Shown here one piece after another: positions 1-8,247 of a stretch of 64,000 bases of DNA. The stretch comes from Mucilaginibacter sp. CSA2-8R. Its GTDB lineage: Bacteria; Bacteroidota; Bacteroidia; Sphingobacteriales; Sphingobacteriaceae. Where the stretch lies: NCBI RefSeq assembly GCF_038806765.1, contig NZ_CP152389.1, positions 3,720,001 through 3,784,000 of the forward strand, read 5' to 3'. The notes under the pieces were generated by a model. The model saw nothing but the letters and a program-made list of their open reading frames with translations. It was not told the DNA's origin and did not search any database. Every line of letters starts with the position of its first letter. Positions within the stretch are counted from its first letter, which is position 1. Position numbers and translations under genes: made by a program.

Positions 1-390
1 ATTGCTGTACATATCTTAACGCTGCTACACTCGGCTGGTGCCGAAAGCCTGTCGTCAGATTATATGGCCGGAAGTATTAATATTAACCCGGTACTGGTAC
101 GTAAAGAGCTGAGCGGTTTGCGTAAGGCCGGTTTAGTGCAAAGTAAAGAAGGTAATACGGGAGGATATACTTTAGCCAAACCAGCACAGCAAATTAGTAT
201 TGCAGATATTTACAATGCAGTAGCACAAGCCCCTTTACTGGGCAAAGCACGTAATTTACCCAACCCTGCTTGTCCAATAGGCCTACAGATTAACCAACAT
301 ATGGATACGCTTAACGAGCAGATTAACGAAGTAGTGGTTGAACATTTGGGGCACCAAACACTCGAACAATTTTATAATCAATTTAATTAA
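1..390 (+). CDS. Rrf2 family transcriptional regulator (5' end outside window)
   Basis: The reading frame is open from base 1, so the gene starts upstream of the window; the ATG at 64 is internal. The visible part has the Rrf2 winged-helix pattern: an AVHIL..L helix, a block reading SINTNP-like (SININPVLVRKEL), then LRKAGLV and a GGYTLAKP wing, followed by the I..IY.AV region. Rrf2 proteins are small DNA-binding regulators, some with an Fe-S cluster. Here only one Cys (in NPACPIG) is visible, so the three-Cys cluster seems absent and it is probably a redox- or ligand-responsive YwnA-like member. The NAD(P)-binding reductase gene starts 25 bp downstream on the same strand, a common pairing that suggests it is the regulated target. 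The family call is firm; the signal is unknown. Confidence 0.85.
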   Translation: MAVHILTLLHSAGAESLSSDYMAGSININPVLVRKELSGLRKAGLVQSKEGNTGGYTLAKPAQQISIADIYNAVAQAPLLGKARNLPNPACPIGLQINQHMDTLNEQINEVVVEHLGHQTLEQFYNQFN

Positions 391-415
391 TCATTAACCG
401 TAAATCATTTAGTAT

Positions 416-1060
416 ATGAAAATAGCCGTTATTGGAGCCACAGGTTTTGTAGGCCCTAAAGTTGTTGCCGAAGCTTTAACCCGCGGACACGAAGTTACCG
501 CATTTGCCCGTCAGCCAGAAAAGCTGGATATTGAAAACGAGCACTTAGTTAAGCAATCAGCCGATGTATATAATGCCGATATTTTAGCGAATTTACTGGT
601 AGGCCACGATGCCGTTATCAGTACCTTTAACGCAGGTTGGACCAACCCCGACTTGTATAACGATTTTTTAAAAGGATCACGCGCCATACAGCAAGCTACT
701 AAACAGGCCGGCGTTAAGCGTTTTATATTTGTGGGTGGCGCAGGCAGTTTAGAAATTGCACCCGGCGTGCAATTAGTAGATACACCTGAGTTTCCGGCTG
801 CTTATAAACCGGGCGCAACGGCAGCCCGCGATTATTTAAACGAGCTGCGCCAAGAACAAGAACTTGACTGGACGTTTTTGAGCCCTGCCATCAACCTGCA
901 TCCCGGCCAGCGTACCGGTACCTTCCGTACTGCTACAGCACAGCCTGTATTTAACGAGGCCGGTCAAAGTGACATTTCTGTTGATGATTTAGCTGTTGCT
1001 TTGATTAATGAAGTAGAAAACAATCAATTTGTAAAAGCCCGCTTTACAGTAGGCTATTGA
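416..1060 (+). CDS. NAD(P)-binding reductase (atypical SDR / NmrA-like)
   Basis: A 214-residue cytoplasmic protein with an N-terminal Rossmann dinucleotide-binding motif GATGFVG (residues 7-13) after a short beta strand, then a second strand ending in RGHEVTAFAR typical of NADPH-preferring atypical short-chain dehydrogenases. FVGGAGSLE lies near residues 105-113. A classical YxxxK catalytic pair is not evident, in line with the NAD(P)H-binding YwnB/NmrA-like group, whose substrates are mostly unknown. It follows the Rrf2 regulator by 25 bp and probably forms an operon with it. A hairpin terminator lies 18 bp after the stop. The substrate cannot be predicted. Confidence 0.85.
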   Translation: MKIAVIGATGFVGPKVVAEALTRGHEVTAFARQPEKLDIENEHLVKQSADVYNADILANLLVGHDAVISTFNAGWTNPDLYNDFLKGSRAIQQATKQAGVKRFIFVGGAGSLEIAPGVQLVDTPEFPAAYKPGATAARDYLNELRQEQELDWTFLSPAINLHPGQRTGTFRTATAQPVFNEAGQSDISVDDLAVALINEVENNQFVKARFTVGY

Positions 1061-1077
1061 ATATCAGACCCTTATAT

Positions 1078-1115
1078 ATAGGCCTATACTTAACAAATAG
1101 TATGGGCCTATTTCT
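1078..1115 (+). terminator. Rho-independent terminator after the reductase gene
   Basis: A 13-nt inverted repeat (arms 1078-1090 and 1099-1111, one mismatch) with an 8-nt loop is followed by a T-rich run. It lies 18 bp after the stop codon of the reductase and should end the Rrf2-reductase transcript. Confidence 0.7.
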
Positions 1116-1215
1116 TTATACATCTCACTACCCACCCTTAAAGTTAAGGGTTATTTAAGGTGAAAAAAGTTAAAGCCTCACTATTAGCCAGTTAAATTTT
1201 CGCTAATGGCTTTAC

Positions 1216-1246
1216 AAAACCTTAAGTTAAAATTAAGGTTTTCTTG
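1216..1246 (+). terminator. Terminator-like hairpin just upstream of the helicase
   Basis: A perfect 10-nt inverted repeat (1216-1225 and 1233-1242) with a 7-nt loop and T-rich 3' side ends only 8 bp before the helicase ATG at 1250. It could be a second terminator for the upstream unit or a leader hairpin that limits helicase expression; sequence alone does not decide. Confidence 0.45.
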
Positions 1247-1249
1247 TTG

Positions 1250-2776
1250 ATGAATAGTGAGACTACTGCAACCCAAAATACGCTGCAACTTTATCCTTAC
1301 CAGGAAGCCGATATTAATACTTTGTTTGAGCGCATGGCGCAATCTTCGGGTAATAAAAGGCTACTATACCAGTTACCTACGGGCGGAGGTAAAACCACGA
1401 TATTTTCAGAAATAGCTAAACGTTTTATACAGCAATACAACCAAAAAGTTATTATTCTTACTCACCGGCAAGAATTGTGCAACCAAACATCTACGCGATT
1501 AAAGGTACTTGGCGTTAATAACAAGGCGATTGTAAGTACCGTAAAAAAGCTTAGCAAGCGTGAGAATTACTCCTGCTTTGTGGCCATGGTTGAAACACTA
1601 AAAAATCGTATCAAAGACGGTATCATCAGTACAAATGAAATTGGATTGGTGATTATAGATGAAGCGCATCATAATTCTTTTCATAAATTGTTGGGTAATT
1701 TTAGCAATGCCACCGTTTTGGGCGTAACAGCTACCCCATTCAGCTCCGACATTAATTTGCCTATGCGTAAAAATTATGATGAGCTAATTGTTGGCGAAAA
1801 CATTGAGTCGTTAATTCAGCAAGGCTATTTGGCTAAACCCGTGAGCTGGCGGTATGATGTAGAACTTAACTCGCTAAAAACCGGCATCCATGGTGACTTT
1901 ACAGTAAGTACATCCGATGAGTTATACTCGTCGCCGGCTATGCTCGAGCTGCTATTGCATGCCTATGAAGAGCATTCAAAAAACAAAAAGACGTTAATTT
2001 TTAACAACGGTATTTTTACATCGAAAGCGGTTTGTCACCATTTTGAAGAAGCCGGTTACGCCATCAGGCATTTAGATAATTATACCTCTGCAGCCGACCG
2101 AGTGGAGATATTAAAATGGTTCAAAAAAACCAGAGGAGCGATATTAACATCAGTATCTATCCTGACTACCGGCTTTGACGAACCTTCCATCCAAACAGTA
2201 ATTCTTAACCGGGCAACTACGTCTATTACCCTGTATCATCAAATGATTGGTCGTGGCTCCAGAAGATTACCACAGAAAAAAACGTTTAACATCATAGACT
2301 TAGGTAACAATACGGATCGTTTTGGCGAATGGAAATCTGCCGTAGACTGGAAATCAGTTTTTGAAAGCCCTGAGGCTTATTACGAGGGTATGCATAGCCA
2401 AACCAGCTACGAGGCTCATAACATCCCCGCTGATTTACGTGCCTGTTTCCCTAATAGTTTACAGGTATCTTTTGATGTACAAAAGGCTTATCAAGAAGCT
2501 GTAGACAGCGGTAAAAAAGCCCGTGTGGTAATGAGTGAGTCGGTGAAGCAGCACGCTTTAATGTGTATTGCAAACAGCCAGACCACTACCGAAGCTTTAG
2601 CGCTTACCCAAGAACTCAACAAAGAGATTGAATGGCGCATAAAACAATATGCCAAATGCCTGGGAAAAGTGACTAAAAATTACACCGAGTGGTTACAAGA
2701 AGACTACAAAAACAAACTTAATCTTTTGATTCAACGTGCCATGCGCCGCCGCGACGTTTCAAAGATGGCATCGTAG
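1250..2776 (+). CDS. DEAD/DEAH box helicase, superfamily 2
   Basis: A 508-residue SF2 helicase of the RecG/UvrB/type III restriction-like fold. Walker A PTGGGKT is at residues 43-49, DEAH box IIDEAH at 135-140, motif III-like GVTATPF at 158-164, then the second RecA domain with TTGFDEPSIQTVI and motif VI HQMIGRGSRR. These residues show ATP-dependent translocation on nucleic acid. The frame is open to TTG at 1244, but I take the ATG at 1250 because TTG starts are rare here. The C-terminal ~130 residues are helical and carry no domain I recognise. No nuclease or methylase lies beside it, so it looks like a stand-alone housekeeping or repair helicase rather than a restriction subunit. Its stop is 1 bp from the convergent histidine-kinase stop. 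Confidence 0.88.
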   Translation: MNSETTATQNTLQLYPYQEADINTLFERMAQSSGNKRLLYQLPTGGGKTTIFSEIAKRFIQQYNQKVIILTHRQELCNQTSTRLKVLGVNNKAIVSTVKKLSKRENYSCFVAMVETLKNRIKDGIISTNEIGLVIIDEAHHNSFHKLLGNFSNATVLGVTATPFSSDINLPMRKNYDELIVGENIESLIQQGYLAKPVSWRYDVELNSLKTGIHGDFTVSTSDELYSSPAMLELLLHAYEEHSKNKKTLIFNNGIFTSKAVCHHFEEAGYAIRHLDNYTSAADRVEILKWFKKTRGAILTSVSILTTGFDEPSIQTVILNRATTSITLYHQMIGRGSRRLPQKKTFNIIDLGNNTDRFGEWKSAVDWKSVFESPEAYYEGMHSQTSYEAHNIPADLRACFPNSLQVSFDVQKAYQEAVDSGKKARVVMSESVKQHALMCIANSQTTTEALALTQELNKEIEWRIKQYAKCLGKVTKNYTEWLQEDYKNKLNLLIQRAMRRRDVSKMAS

Positions 2777-2777
2777 T

Positions 2778-4457
2778 TTAACCAGCAAAAGGTAATGTAA
2801 ACCAAAAGGTGCTGCCTTTACCCATCTCGCTGGTAGCACCTATTTGACCATCGTGTTTTTTTATTATTTCTGAGCAGATGTATAAACCAAGACCCAAGCC
2901 CGAATATTGGTGGCCTCCGGTGTCGACCCTGTAATATCGTTCAAATAAATAAGGTAGCTTTTCGGGCGGGATGCCCATACCAAAATCTGTTACCGATACT
3001 TTTACCATATCATCAACTTTTTGATAACCGATCTGTATCTTTTTTGAGTTAGGGGCGTATTTAACAGCGTTGTTCACAAAGTTATCTAACACCTGGTCTA
3101 TTTTACCAGCGTCTGCATAAACTTTGAGGTCATCGTCGCCATTTGTTTGCAATTCATACACTCCATCAATTCTAATATGATGGCAGCAATTTTTCACCAA
3201 GTCACCTATTTGAAATACAGACTTATCCAGTAACAGTTGCCCTTCGGTAAGTTTGGTAGCATTAAGCAAATCATTAATTAATACACTTACTTTATTTAAG
3301 CTTTTGTTTGATTGTTCTATCAGCACCGGCAGCATTTTTGGATTCGGGTTATCTTTCATCCGCTGCAATAACTGCAATGATGCTTTTAAACTGGTTATTG
3401 GAGTGCGCAGTTCGTGGCTGGCTACGCTAATAAACTCATCTTTTTGCTGTATAGCCTTCCGCCGGTTAGTAACGTCCATAAAAGTGCCTATACCCGCTAC
3501 AATATTGCCATCTTCATCCTTTACCGGAGCGGCGTTGATCGATATATAGAACCGGTCCTGGTCTGGTGGCTGCACACCGATCTCAAAATCATAAACCGGT
3601 TGCCCAGTCGTCAGCATAATAGCCATCGGATGCTCATGGCTGGGTAAAGGCGATCCATCGAGCCGTAAATTTTGCCACTGTGGATCATCGTACGTACGCT
3701 CCAATATGGTGCTTTGCTTTAGCCCTAATATACGTTGTGCCATAGGGTTAGCATAGGTCATCTTTCCATTTGCGTCGGTAATTCCAACGCCTTCAGCCAT
3801 GGTTTCCAACATCAGCGCCAAACGTTGCTGGTTTTCGTACAGTTCTTTAGTGCGGTCTGCAACCTTCTGCTCTAAATCTGCATTTAGCCGTTGCGTTTCT
3901 GCCTGGGCTTCTTCCAATAATGCATTCTGATGCTTTAGCAAACGTTGCGCTTCTTTTTGCTCCGTCAGGTCAGTCAATATTAAACTCAGGGATGGTGCGT
4001 CTTTGGTACTAAGCATCGCGAGTGACACAGATACTGGCATTTCTACGGAGCGTTGCCCCTTTAACGTTAATTCCCCTTTCGTGTTATTGAATCTGGCGTC
4101 ATCCAACAAACTGATACAGCGCAACGAATCATCCGCCGACACCAATTGAGTAAAATCTTTACCAATTACTTTTTCGAGTGGTATACCAACCCATTCCGCG
4201 AAACGGGAGTTACAGTATTGGATCGTCCTGTCAGCATTGAGCAATGCCGCTCCCTCATTCATTTGTTCGATGAAAAAACGGTAAGTAATATCAGCATTTT
4301 CGAGTGTGTAAAGCTGATGCCCATCGTTAGATTTTATGAGCAATGCGTCTACATCTCCCGAGCGAATTGCTTCAATCAGTTCGTTAGCTTCTTCTAACTG
4401 GTAACGAGCTTCTTCCAGTTCGTTTTTGAGTTCCTCGATGGTTTTTTGCCTTTCCAA
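2778..4457 (-). CDS. PAS-domain sensor histidine kinase (kai operon)
   Basis: A 559-residue kinase without membrane segments, so probably a cytoplasmic sensor. An N-terminal coiled coil and a short EAIRSGDVDALL element (residues 1-55) lead into PAS 1 (~55-165), a second coiled coil (~166-215), PAS 2 (~215-332), HisKA with the phosphorylated His in SHELRTP (H348), and HATPase with the N box (N459-N463), DFGMGIP (491-497) and GLGLGLYI (520-527). All catalytic boxes are intact; there is no receiver domain, so the partner regulator is elsewhere. It is the last gene of the kaiC-kaiB-kaiB unit, 14 bp after the second kaiB. By analogy with cyanobacterial SasA/CikA it may be an output or input kinase for the Kai proteins, but it lacks the KaiB-like domain of SasA; that role is inference. 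Confidence 0.9.
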   Translation of the reverse strand: MERQKTIEELKNELEEARYQLEEANELIEAIRSGDVDALLIKSNDGHQLYTLENADITYRFFIEQMNEGAALLNADRTIQYCNSRFAEWVGIPLEKVIGKDFTQLVSADDSLRCISLLDDARFNNTKGELTLKGQRSVEMPVSVSLAMLSTKDAPSLSLILTDLTEQKEAQRLLKHQNALLEEAQAETQRLNADLEQKVADRTKELYENQQRLALMLETMAEGVGITDANGKMTYANPMAQRILGLKQSTILERTYDDPQWQNLRLDGSPLPSHEHPMAIMLTTGQPVYDFEIGVQPPDQDRFYISINAAPVKDEDGNIVAGIGTFMDVTNRRKAIQQKDEFISVASHELRTPITSLKASLQLLQRMKDNPNPKMLPVLIEQSNKSLNKVSVLINDLLNATKLTEGQLLLDKSVFQIGDLVKNCCHHIRIDGVYELQTNGDDDLKVYADAGKIDQVLDNFVNNAVKYAPNSKKIQIGYQKVDDMVKVSVTDFGMGIPPEKLPYLFERYYRVDTGGHQYSGLGLGLYICSEIIKKHDGQIGATSEMGKGSTFWFTLPFAG

Positions 4458-4471
4458 TTTAAAAACAAACT

Positions 4472-4777
4472 TTAAACGTTCAAGCCACGAAGTACACGGG
4501 CTGTATCAGACATATCACCCACCAGAATGCGCTTAGGTACTGGAGCTTTCTTAATTAAAAGTGGCACAGCTGTAATATTTTCTGTCACAACCCATTCAGG
4601 CTGTTGATGAATATCTATTATCTCAAGCTCATACCGGTCTTTAAGATGCTCCTCTAATATTTTTTGCAGATTATTAATGGCTCTTACAGACACCGGAGAA
4701 TTACCGGCAACAAATAAACGTAGCTGATACTGCCCATCATAGGGTTCATCCCAATTTGGAAACTGATTACTGGCCAT
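4472..4777 (-). CDS. kaiB: Circadian clock protein KaiB, divergent second copy
   Basis: A 101-residue KaiB-family protein with a thioredoxin-like beginning (YQLRLFVAG, then S..A..NLQK.LEE) and the KaiB C-terminal signature with cis-proline region AVPLLIKKAP, the GDMS turn and VLRGL. Compared with the neighbouring kaiB it has a 12-residue N-terminal extension (MASNQFPNWDEP) and departs from the highly conserved [14 protein letters not shown] block (here KRILVGDMSDTARVL). KaiB binds the N-terminal ring of KaiC after switching fold; whether this copy binds KaiC or competes with the other is unknown. It sits 40 bp after the first kaiB and 14 bp before the kinase gene. Confidence 0.92.
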   Translation of the reverse strand: MASNQFPNWDEPYDGQYQLRLFVAGNSPVSVRAINNLQKILEEHLKDRYELEIIDIHQQPEWVVTENITAVPLLIKKAPVPKRILVGDMSDTARVLRGLNV

Positions 4778-4817
4778 ACGAGCAATTACGCTTCAGCATA
4801 CATAAAAACATTTGACC

Positions 4818-5099
4818 CTAATTTTTTGTGCGGATATCCAAACCTACCAAAACTTTCTCCCGGTTAGATAAATCACCAATAATCCGCCGCAAAGGTTCGG
4901 GTACTTTCTTCACCAACGTAGGTACGGCTAAAATCTGGTCGCCCTCAGCAAGCTGCGGCTGTTCCAAAAGATCAATAACCTCAATAGTATATTGACAGTT
5001 CAAATCTTCTTCGCAATATTTTTGCAAATTTTTTAAAGCTGTAATTGATTTTTGCGTCTTACCTGCTATATAAAGCCTCAGCTCGTAGGTTTGTTCCAC
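4818..5099 (-). CDS. kaiB: Circadian clock protein KaiB, canonical copy
   Basis: A 93-residue protein with near-textbook KaiB sequence: [10 protein letters not shown] at the start, EVIDLLEQP, the AVPTLVKK cis-proline region and [14 protein letters not shown] near the C terminus, which closely resembles cyanobacterial KaiB. KaiB is a fold-switching partner of KaiC. The gene begins 1 bp after the kaiC stop, so the two are almost certainly co-translated from one mRNA. The C terminus is short (DIRTKN) and lacks the acidic tail of Synechococcus KaiB. A second, divergent copy follows. Confidence 0.95.
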   Translation of the reverse strand: MEQTYELRLYIAGKTQKSITALKNLQKYCEEDLNCQYTIEVIDLLEQPQLAEGDQILAVPTLVKKVPEPLRRIIGDLSNREKVLVGLDIRTKN

Positions 5100-5100
5100 T

Positions 5101-6855
5101 TTATTTTTTCTTTTTACCAGCTTTAGTTTCGCCGGCGTTTACATTTATGTTGCCTCTCCTCAATTCTGTCATCTTTTCGCGGGTTTGCTGCATCACCTCT
5201 TTTTTTATCTCTTCCTCGATGTAAACCTTATTCAGTTCTTCTTCAGTCGACTCAAATTCAGTTTTTAAACTATCTATCTTAGCTTCCAGCACCTTACGTT
5301 TACGTAGGAGTTCCCTATCTTTACGGCTAATAGCGTGTGTATGTAATACTTGTCCGGTTTCTTCCAATAATTTTTGTGCTTCACGGGCAGAACCAGTTAA
5401 CACACCTTCCGGACCTAAATAAACTTCAATTAAGTCCAGCCCGGCATCTGTAATAACAAATTCCCTTACTTGGTTAGAGTGCTTCATACCCCGCGATTTC
5501 ATTACATGCAAACCGCGGTTACGCTCTCCATTCATCTCAATGTCTTTAATCTGCAGCCAGGCATCCACCAATGAAGATACACCTTCGTCGGTTTGCTCAT
5601 TAACAATATTGTTAAGTGTTAAAGCTGTAAACATCACCGTAATCTGCTCTTCCTGTAAAAAATCAATCAGCCTAACCAGCATCGATTTCACATCACTTAC
5701 AGTGCCCACAGTAATCAAATTGGTAATGGGATCGAGCACAACAACTTGCGGTTTAAATTTCTTGATAGCTTTGTGTATAGCCACCAAGTGCATCTCTAAA
5801 CCATATAGTGTAGGCCGTGAAGCAAAAAATTGCAGAAACCCATCATCAATATGGGCTTGCAAATCCATACCGATAGATTGCATGTTACGAATAATTTGCC
5901 TTGGCGACTCTTCGAAAGCAAAAAACATACATCTGTTTTTCTGGCTACAAGCGTTGTTTACAAAACTTGCAGCAACACTGGTTTTGCCAGTGCCGGCTGT
6001 GCCGGATACCAAGATACTGCTGCCCTTATAAAAACCTTCTTTGCCAAGCATTTGGTCTAAAGATGGGATGCCTGATGATACGCGTTCTGTAGACGCTGGT
6101 TTGTTAAGCAAAAGGGAAGTGACAGGAAGCACGGATATGCCCTCCTCATCTATCAAAAAAGGATACTCGTTAGTACCATGCACCGAGCCGCGATATTTTA
6201 TAATACGCAGCCGCCTGGTTGATATTTGATTGATAATGCGATGGTCAAGCAGAATAACGCAATCAGACACATACTCTTCTAAGCCCTGGCGCGTTAGTGA
6301 GCTATCGCCACGTTCACCGGTTATAATAGCCGTTACACCTTTATCTTTTAAAAACTGGAACAACCGGCGCAACTCGGCCCTCAATATCGTTTGGTTAGAC
6401 AAGCCGGAAAATAAGTTTTCTAAAGTATCTAATACCACCCTTTTGGCGCCAATACTGTCAATGGCATGGTTAAGCCTGATAAATAAACCTTCTAAATCAT
6501 ACTCACCGGTTTCTTCAATTTCGTTTTTATCGATGTGGATATAATCTATCCTGATTTTTTTCTCTTGTTGAAGTTTGTTCAGGTCGAAGCCAAGCGAGGC
6601 CACGTTAGCAGCCAGTTCGTTTGCCTTTTCTTCAAACGCTATAAATACACCGTTTTCGTTAAACTGCTGCGCCCCCCTCACAATAAACTCAAGCGAAAAC
6701 AGTGTTTTGCCACAACCGGCGCTTCCACAAATAAGTGTTGGCCGCCCGGTAGGTAGTCCGCCTAACGTTACCTCATCCAAGCCTATGATGCCTGTCGGAG
6801 TTTTAGCTAATGAAGGTGATAGTATAGTGGAAGGATTTATTGCTTTTGAAGGCAT
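5101..6855 (-). CDS. kaiC: Circadian clock ATPase KaiC
   Basis: A 584-residue tandem RecA-like ATPase. Domain CI carries Walker A GSAGCGKT (44-51) and catalytic Glu pair E75-E76; domain CII carries GTAGTGKT (285-292) and E315-E316. Both halves therefore look ATPase-competent. In CII the position of cyanobacterial KaiC phosphosites Ser431-Thr432 is S427-S428 (GVSSLVDAW), followed by an RG.HVMKSRG segment as in KaiC. A C-terminal extension (~490-584) is a predicted coiled coil ending in a Lys-rich tail (KAGKKKK), longer than the cyanobacterial tail. It is first in a four-gene unit with two kaiB genes and a histidine kinase; no kaiA is visible. The role (timer, stress or light-related signalling) is not established for this lineage. 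Family call is firm. Confidence 0.95.
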   Translation of the reverse strand: MPSKAINPSTILSPSLAKTPTGIIGLDEVTLGGLPTGRPTLICGSAGCGKTLFSLEFIVRGAQQFNENGVFIAFEEKANELAANVASLGFDLNKLQQEKKIRIDYIHIDKNEIEETGEYDLEGLFIRLNHAIDSIGAKRVVLDTLENLFSGLSNQTILRAELRRLFQFLKDKGVTAIITGERGDSSLTRQGLEEYVSDCVILLDHRIINQISTRRLRIIKYRGSVHGTNEYPFLIDEEGISVLPVTSLLLNKPASTERVSSGIPSLDQMLGKEGFYKGSSILVSGTAGTGKTSVAASFVNNACSQKNRCMFFAFEESPRQIIRNMQSIGMDLQAHIDDGFLQFFASRPTLYGLEMHLVAIHKAIKKFKPQVVVLDPITNLITVGTVSDVKSMLVRLIDFLQEEQITVMFTALTLNNIVNEQTDEGVSSLVDAWLQIKDIEMNGERNRGLHVMKSRGMKHSNQVREFVITDAGLDLIEVYLGPEGVLTGSAREAQKLLEETGQVLHTHAISRKDRELLRKRKVLEAKIDSLKTEFESTEEELNKVYIEEEIKKEVMQQTREKMTELRRGNINVNAGETKAGKKKK

Positions 6856-7201
6856 TTGATGTTGTACTAAGTAAAGTGCCTAAATTACACAATTAACTGC
6901 TTAGCTAAAATAAAATCACTTTCGTTAGTTTAAAACTGTAAACGTTATATTAATAATTAAATAAAAGTCCATTTTGCAACAAATGATTATTGTTAATTAT
7001 TTGGCATTTACTATGAGTAAAAGTCAAGTATTGTTGCAACTATTGATTCACTTAAATTGGAGTAATAAAAATAAGAGCTAATTTATTACATTACTTGGCC
7101 TCCATTTTCTGGCAAAGTTTATGGATCAATACAATTTTATGTCTGCCCGAGTTGTTATTTTAGCAGCGCAATAAAAAGCCTTAGAATTTACAAACCTCAA
7201 T
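6856..7201. other. Intergenic region between divergent kaiC and monooxygenase genes
   Basis: About 346 bp of AT-rich DNA separates two divergent genes and must hold both promoters. I see no open frame of note, no hairpin terminator and no clear TTG/TAnnTTTG pair on either strand, and no Shine-Dalgarno-like purine run before the kaiC ATG. Confidence 0.5.
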
Positions 7202-8233
7202 ATGGAAATAGGCATCAGCACCTTTGGAGAAGTACAACCGGATGGTAAATCCGGTACCGCTATACATGCACACGAACGTGTACAGCAGTTACTGGAAGAA
7301 GTGAAGCTGGCCGACGAAGTAGGTTTAGATGTTTATGCATTTGGAGAGCACCACCGCCCGGACTTTGTGATATCGGCACCAGAAATTATGATTGCAGCTG
7401 CCGCCTCAACCACTAAAAGCATCAGGCTGTCAAGCTCAGTAACCGTGCTAAGTTCGGCCGATCCGGTTCGCACATTTCAAAATTTCGCTACGGCCGACCT
7501 GATTTCGGGCGGACGTGTTGAAATGATTGCCGGCCGGGGCTCATTCATCGAATCGTTCCCGCTTTTTGGTTATAATTTGGATGAATATGATGATCTTTTT
7601 TCTGAAAAACTGGGGATGTTTATGCAGATTAACAGGCAAGAAAAGCTTACCTGGCAGGGACGGTTTCGCGCTCCTATTAACAATCAAGGCATCTATCCGC
7701 GACCATTACAGCCGGCTATTCCGGTTTGGCTGGGCGTTGGTGGCACACCGGCGTCTGCCGTGAGGGCCGGAAAGTTAGGGCTCCCTATGATGATTGCTAT
7801 ATTGGGCAGTGCACCAAGGCACTTTGTTTCGTTTGTAGATACTTACCGCGAAGCGGCTCAAAAAGCAGGGCACGAAGTAAGTAATTTACAATTGGGTATC
7901 AGCTCACAATTTTACGTGGCCGAACAAAGCCAGCAAGCGGCCGATGAGTTCTACCCATCTTACGAAGCGCTCATGAACCGCGTAGGCCGGGATCGTGGCT
8001 GGTCGCCCATGAGTAAAGCGCAGTTTGAATATTTGCGACAGGATGGCCCCCTGGTAGTAGGCAGCGTACAACAAGCAATTGACAAAATTTTAGGGCAACA
8101 CGAATTGTTTGGTAATACCCGCTTTTTAGCACAACTGGTAACCGGCCACACACACCACAAACAAATACTTAAAGCCATAGAGCTATTAGGCACCCAAGTA
8201 GCACCTGCCGTGCGTAAAGCGTTAGGAAAATGA
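7202..8233 (+). CDS. LLM-class flavin-dependent oxidoreductase
   Basis: A 343-residue luciferase-like monooxygenase (TIM-barrel flavoprotein using reduced FMN or F420; FMN is expected in this phylum). Visible family marks are MEIGISTFGE at the start, the GEHHRPDF segment (residues ~48-55), IRLSSSVTVLSSADPVR, and GGRVEMIAGRGSF. The length matches the usual 330-350. Members oxidise varied small molecules and the substrate cannot be read from sequence. It is a single gene, divergent from kaiC and convergent with the ABC exporter, whose stop lies 14 bp away. Confidence 0.88.
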   Translation: MEIGISTFGEVQPDGKSGTAIHAHERVQQLLEEVKLADEVGLDVYAFGEHHRPDFVISAPEIMIAAAASTTKSIRLSSSVTVLSSADPVRTFQNFATADLISGGRVEMIAGRGSFIESFPLFGYNLDEYDDLFSEKLGMFMQINRQEKLTWQGRFRAPINNQGIYPRPLQPAIPVWLGVGGTPASAVRAGKLGLPMMIAILGSAPRHFVSFVDTYREAAQKAGHEVSNLQLGISSQFYVAEQSQQAADEFYPSYEALMNRVGRDRGWSPMSKAQFEYLRQDGPLVVGSVQQAIDKILGQHELFGNTRFLAQLVTGHTHHKQILKAIELLGTQVAPAVRKALGK

Positions 8234-8247
8234 ACCGACTAACCCAA

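Noticed and set aside
1250..2776. Helicase as part of a restriction or defence system
   Set aside because: No nuclease, methylase or defence gene nearby; only a lone SF2 helicase.
3253..3647. Plus-strand frames opposite the histidine kinase
   Set aside because: Shadow frames of an intact, motif-complete gene on the other strand.
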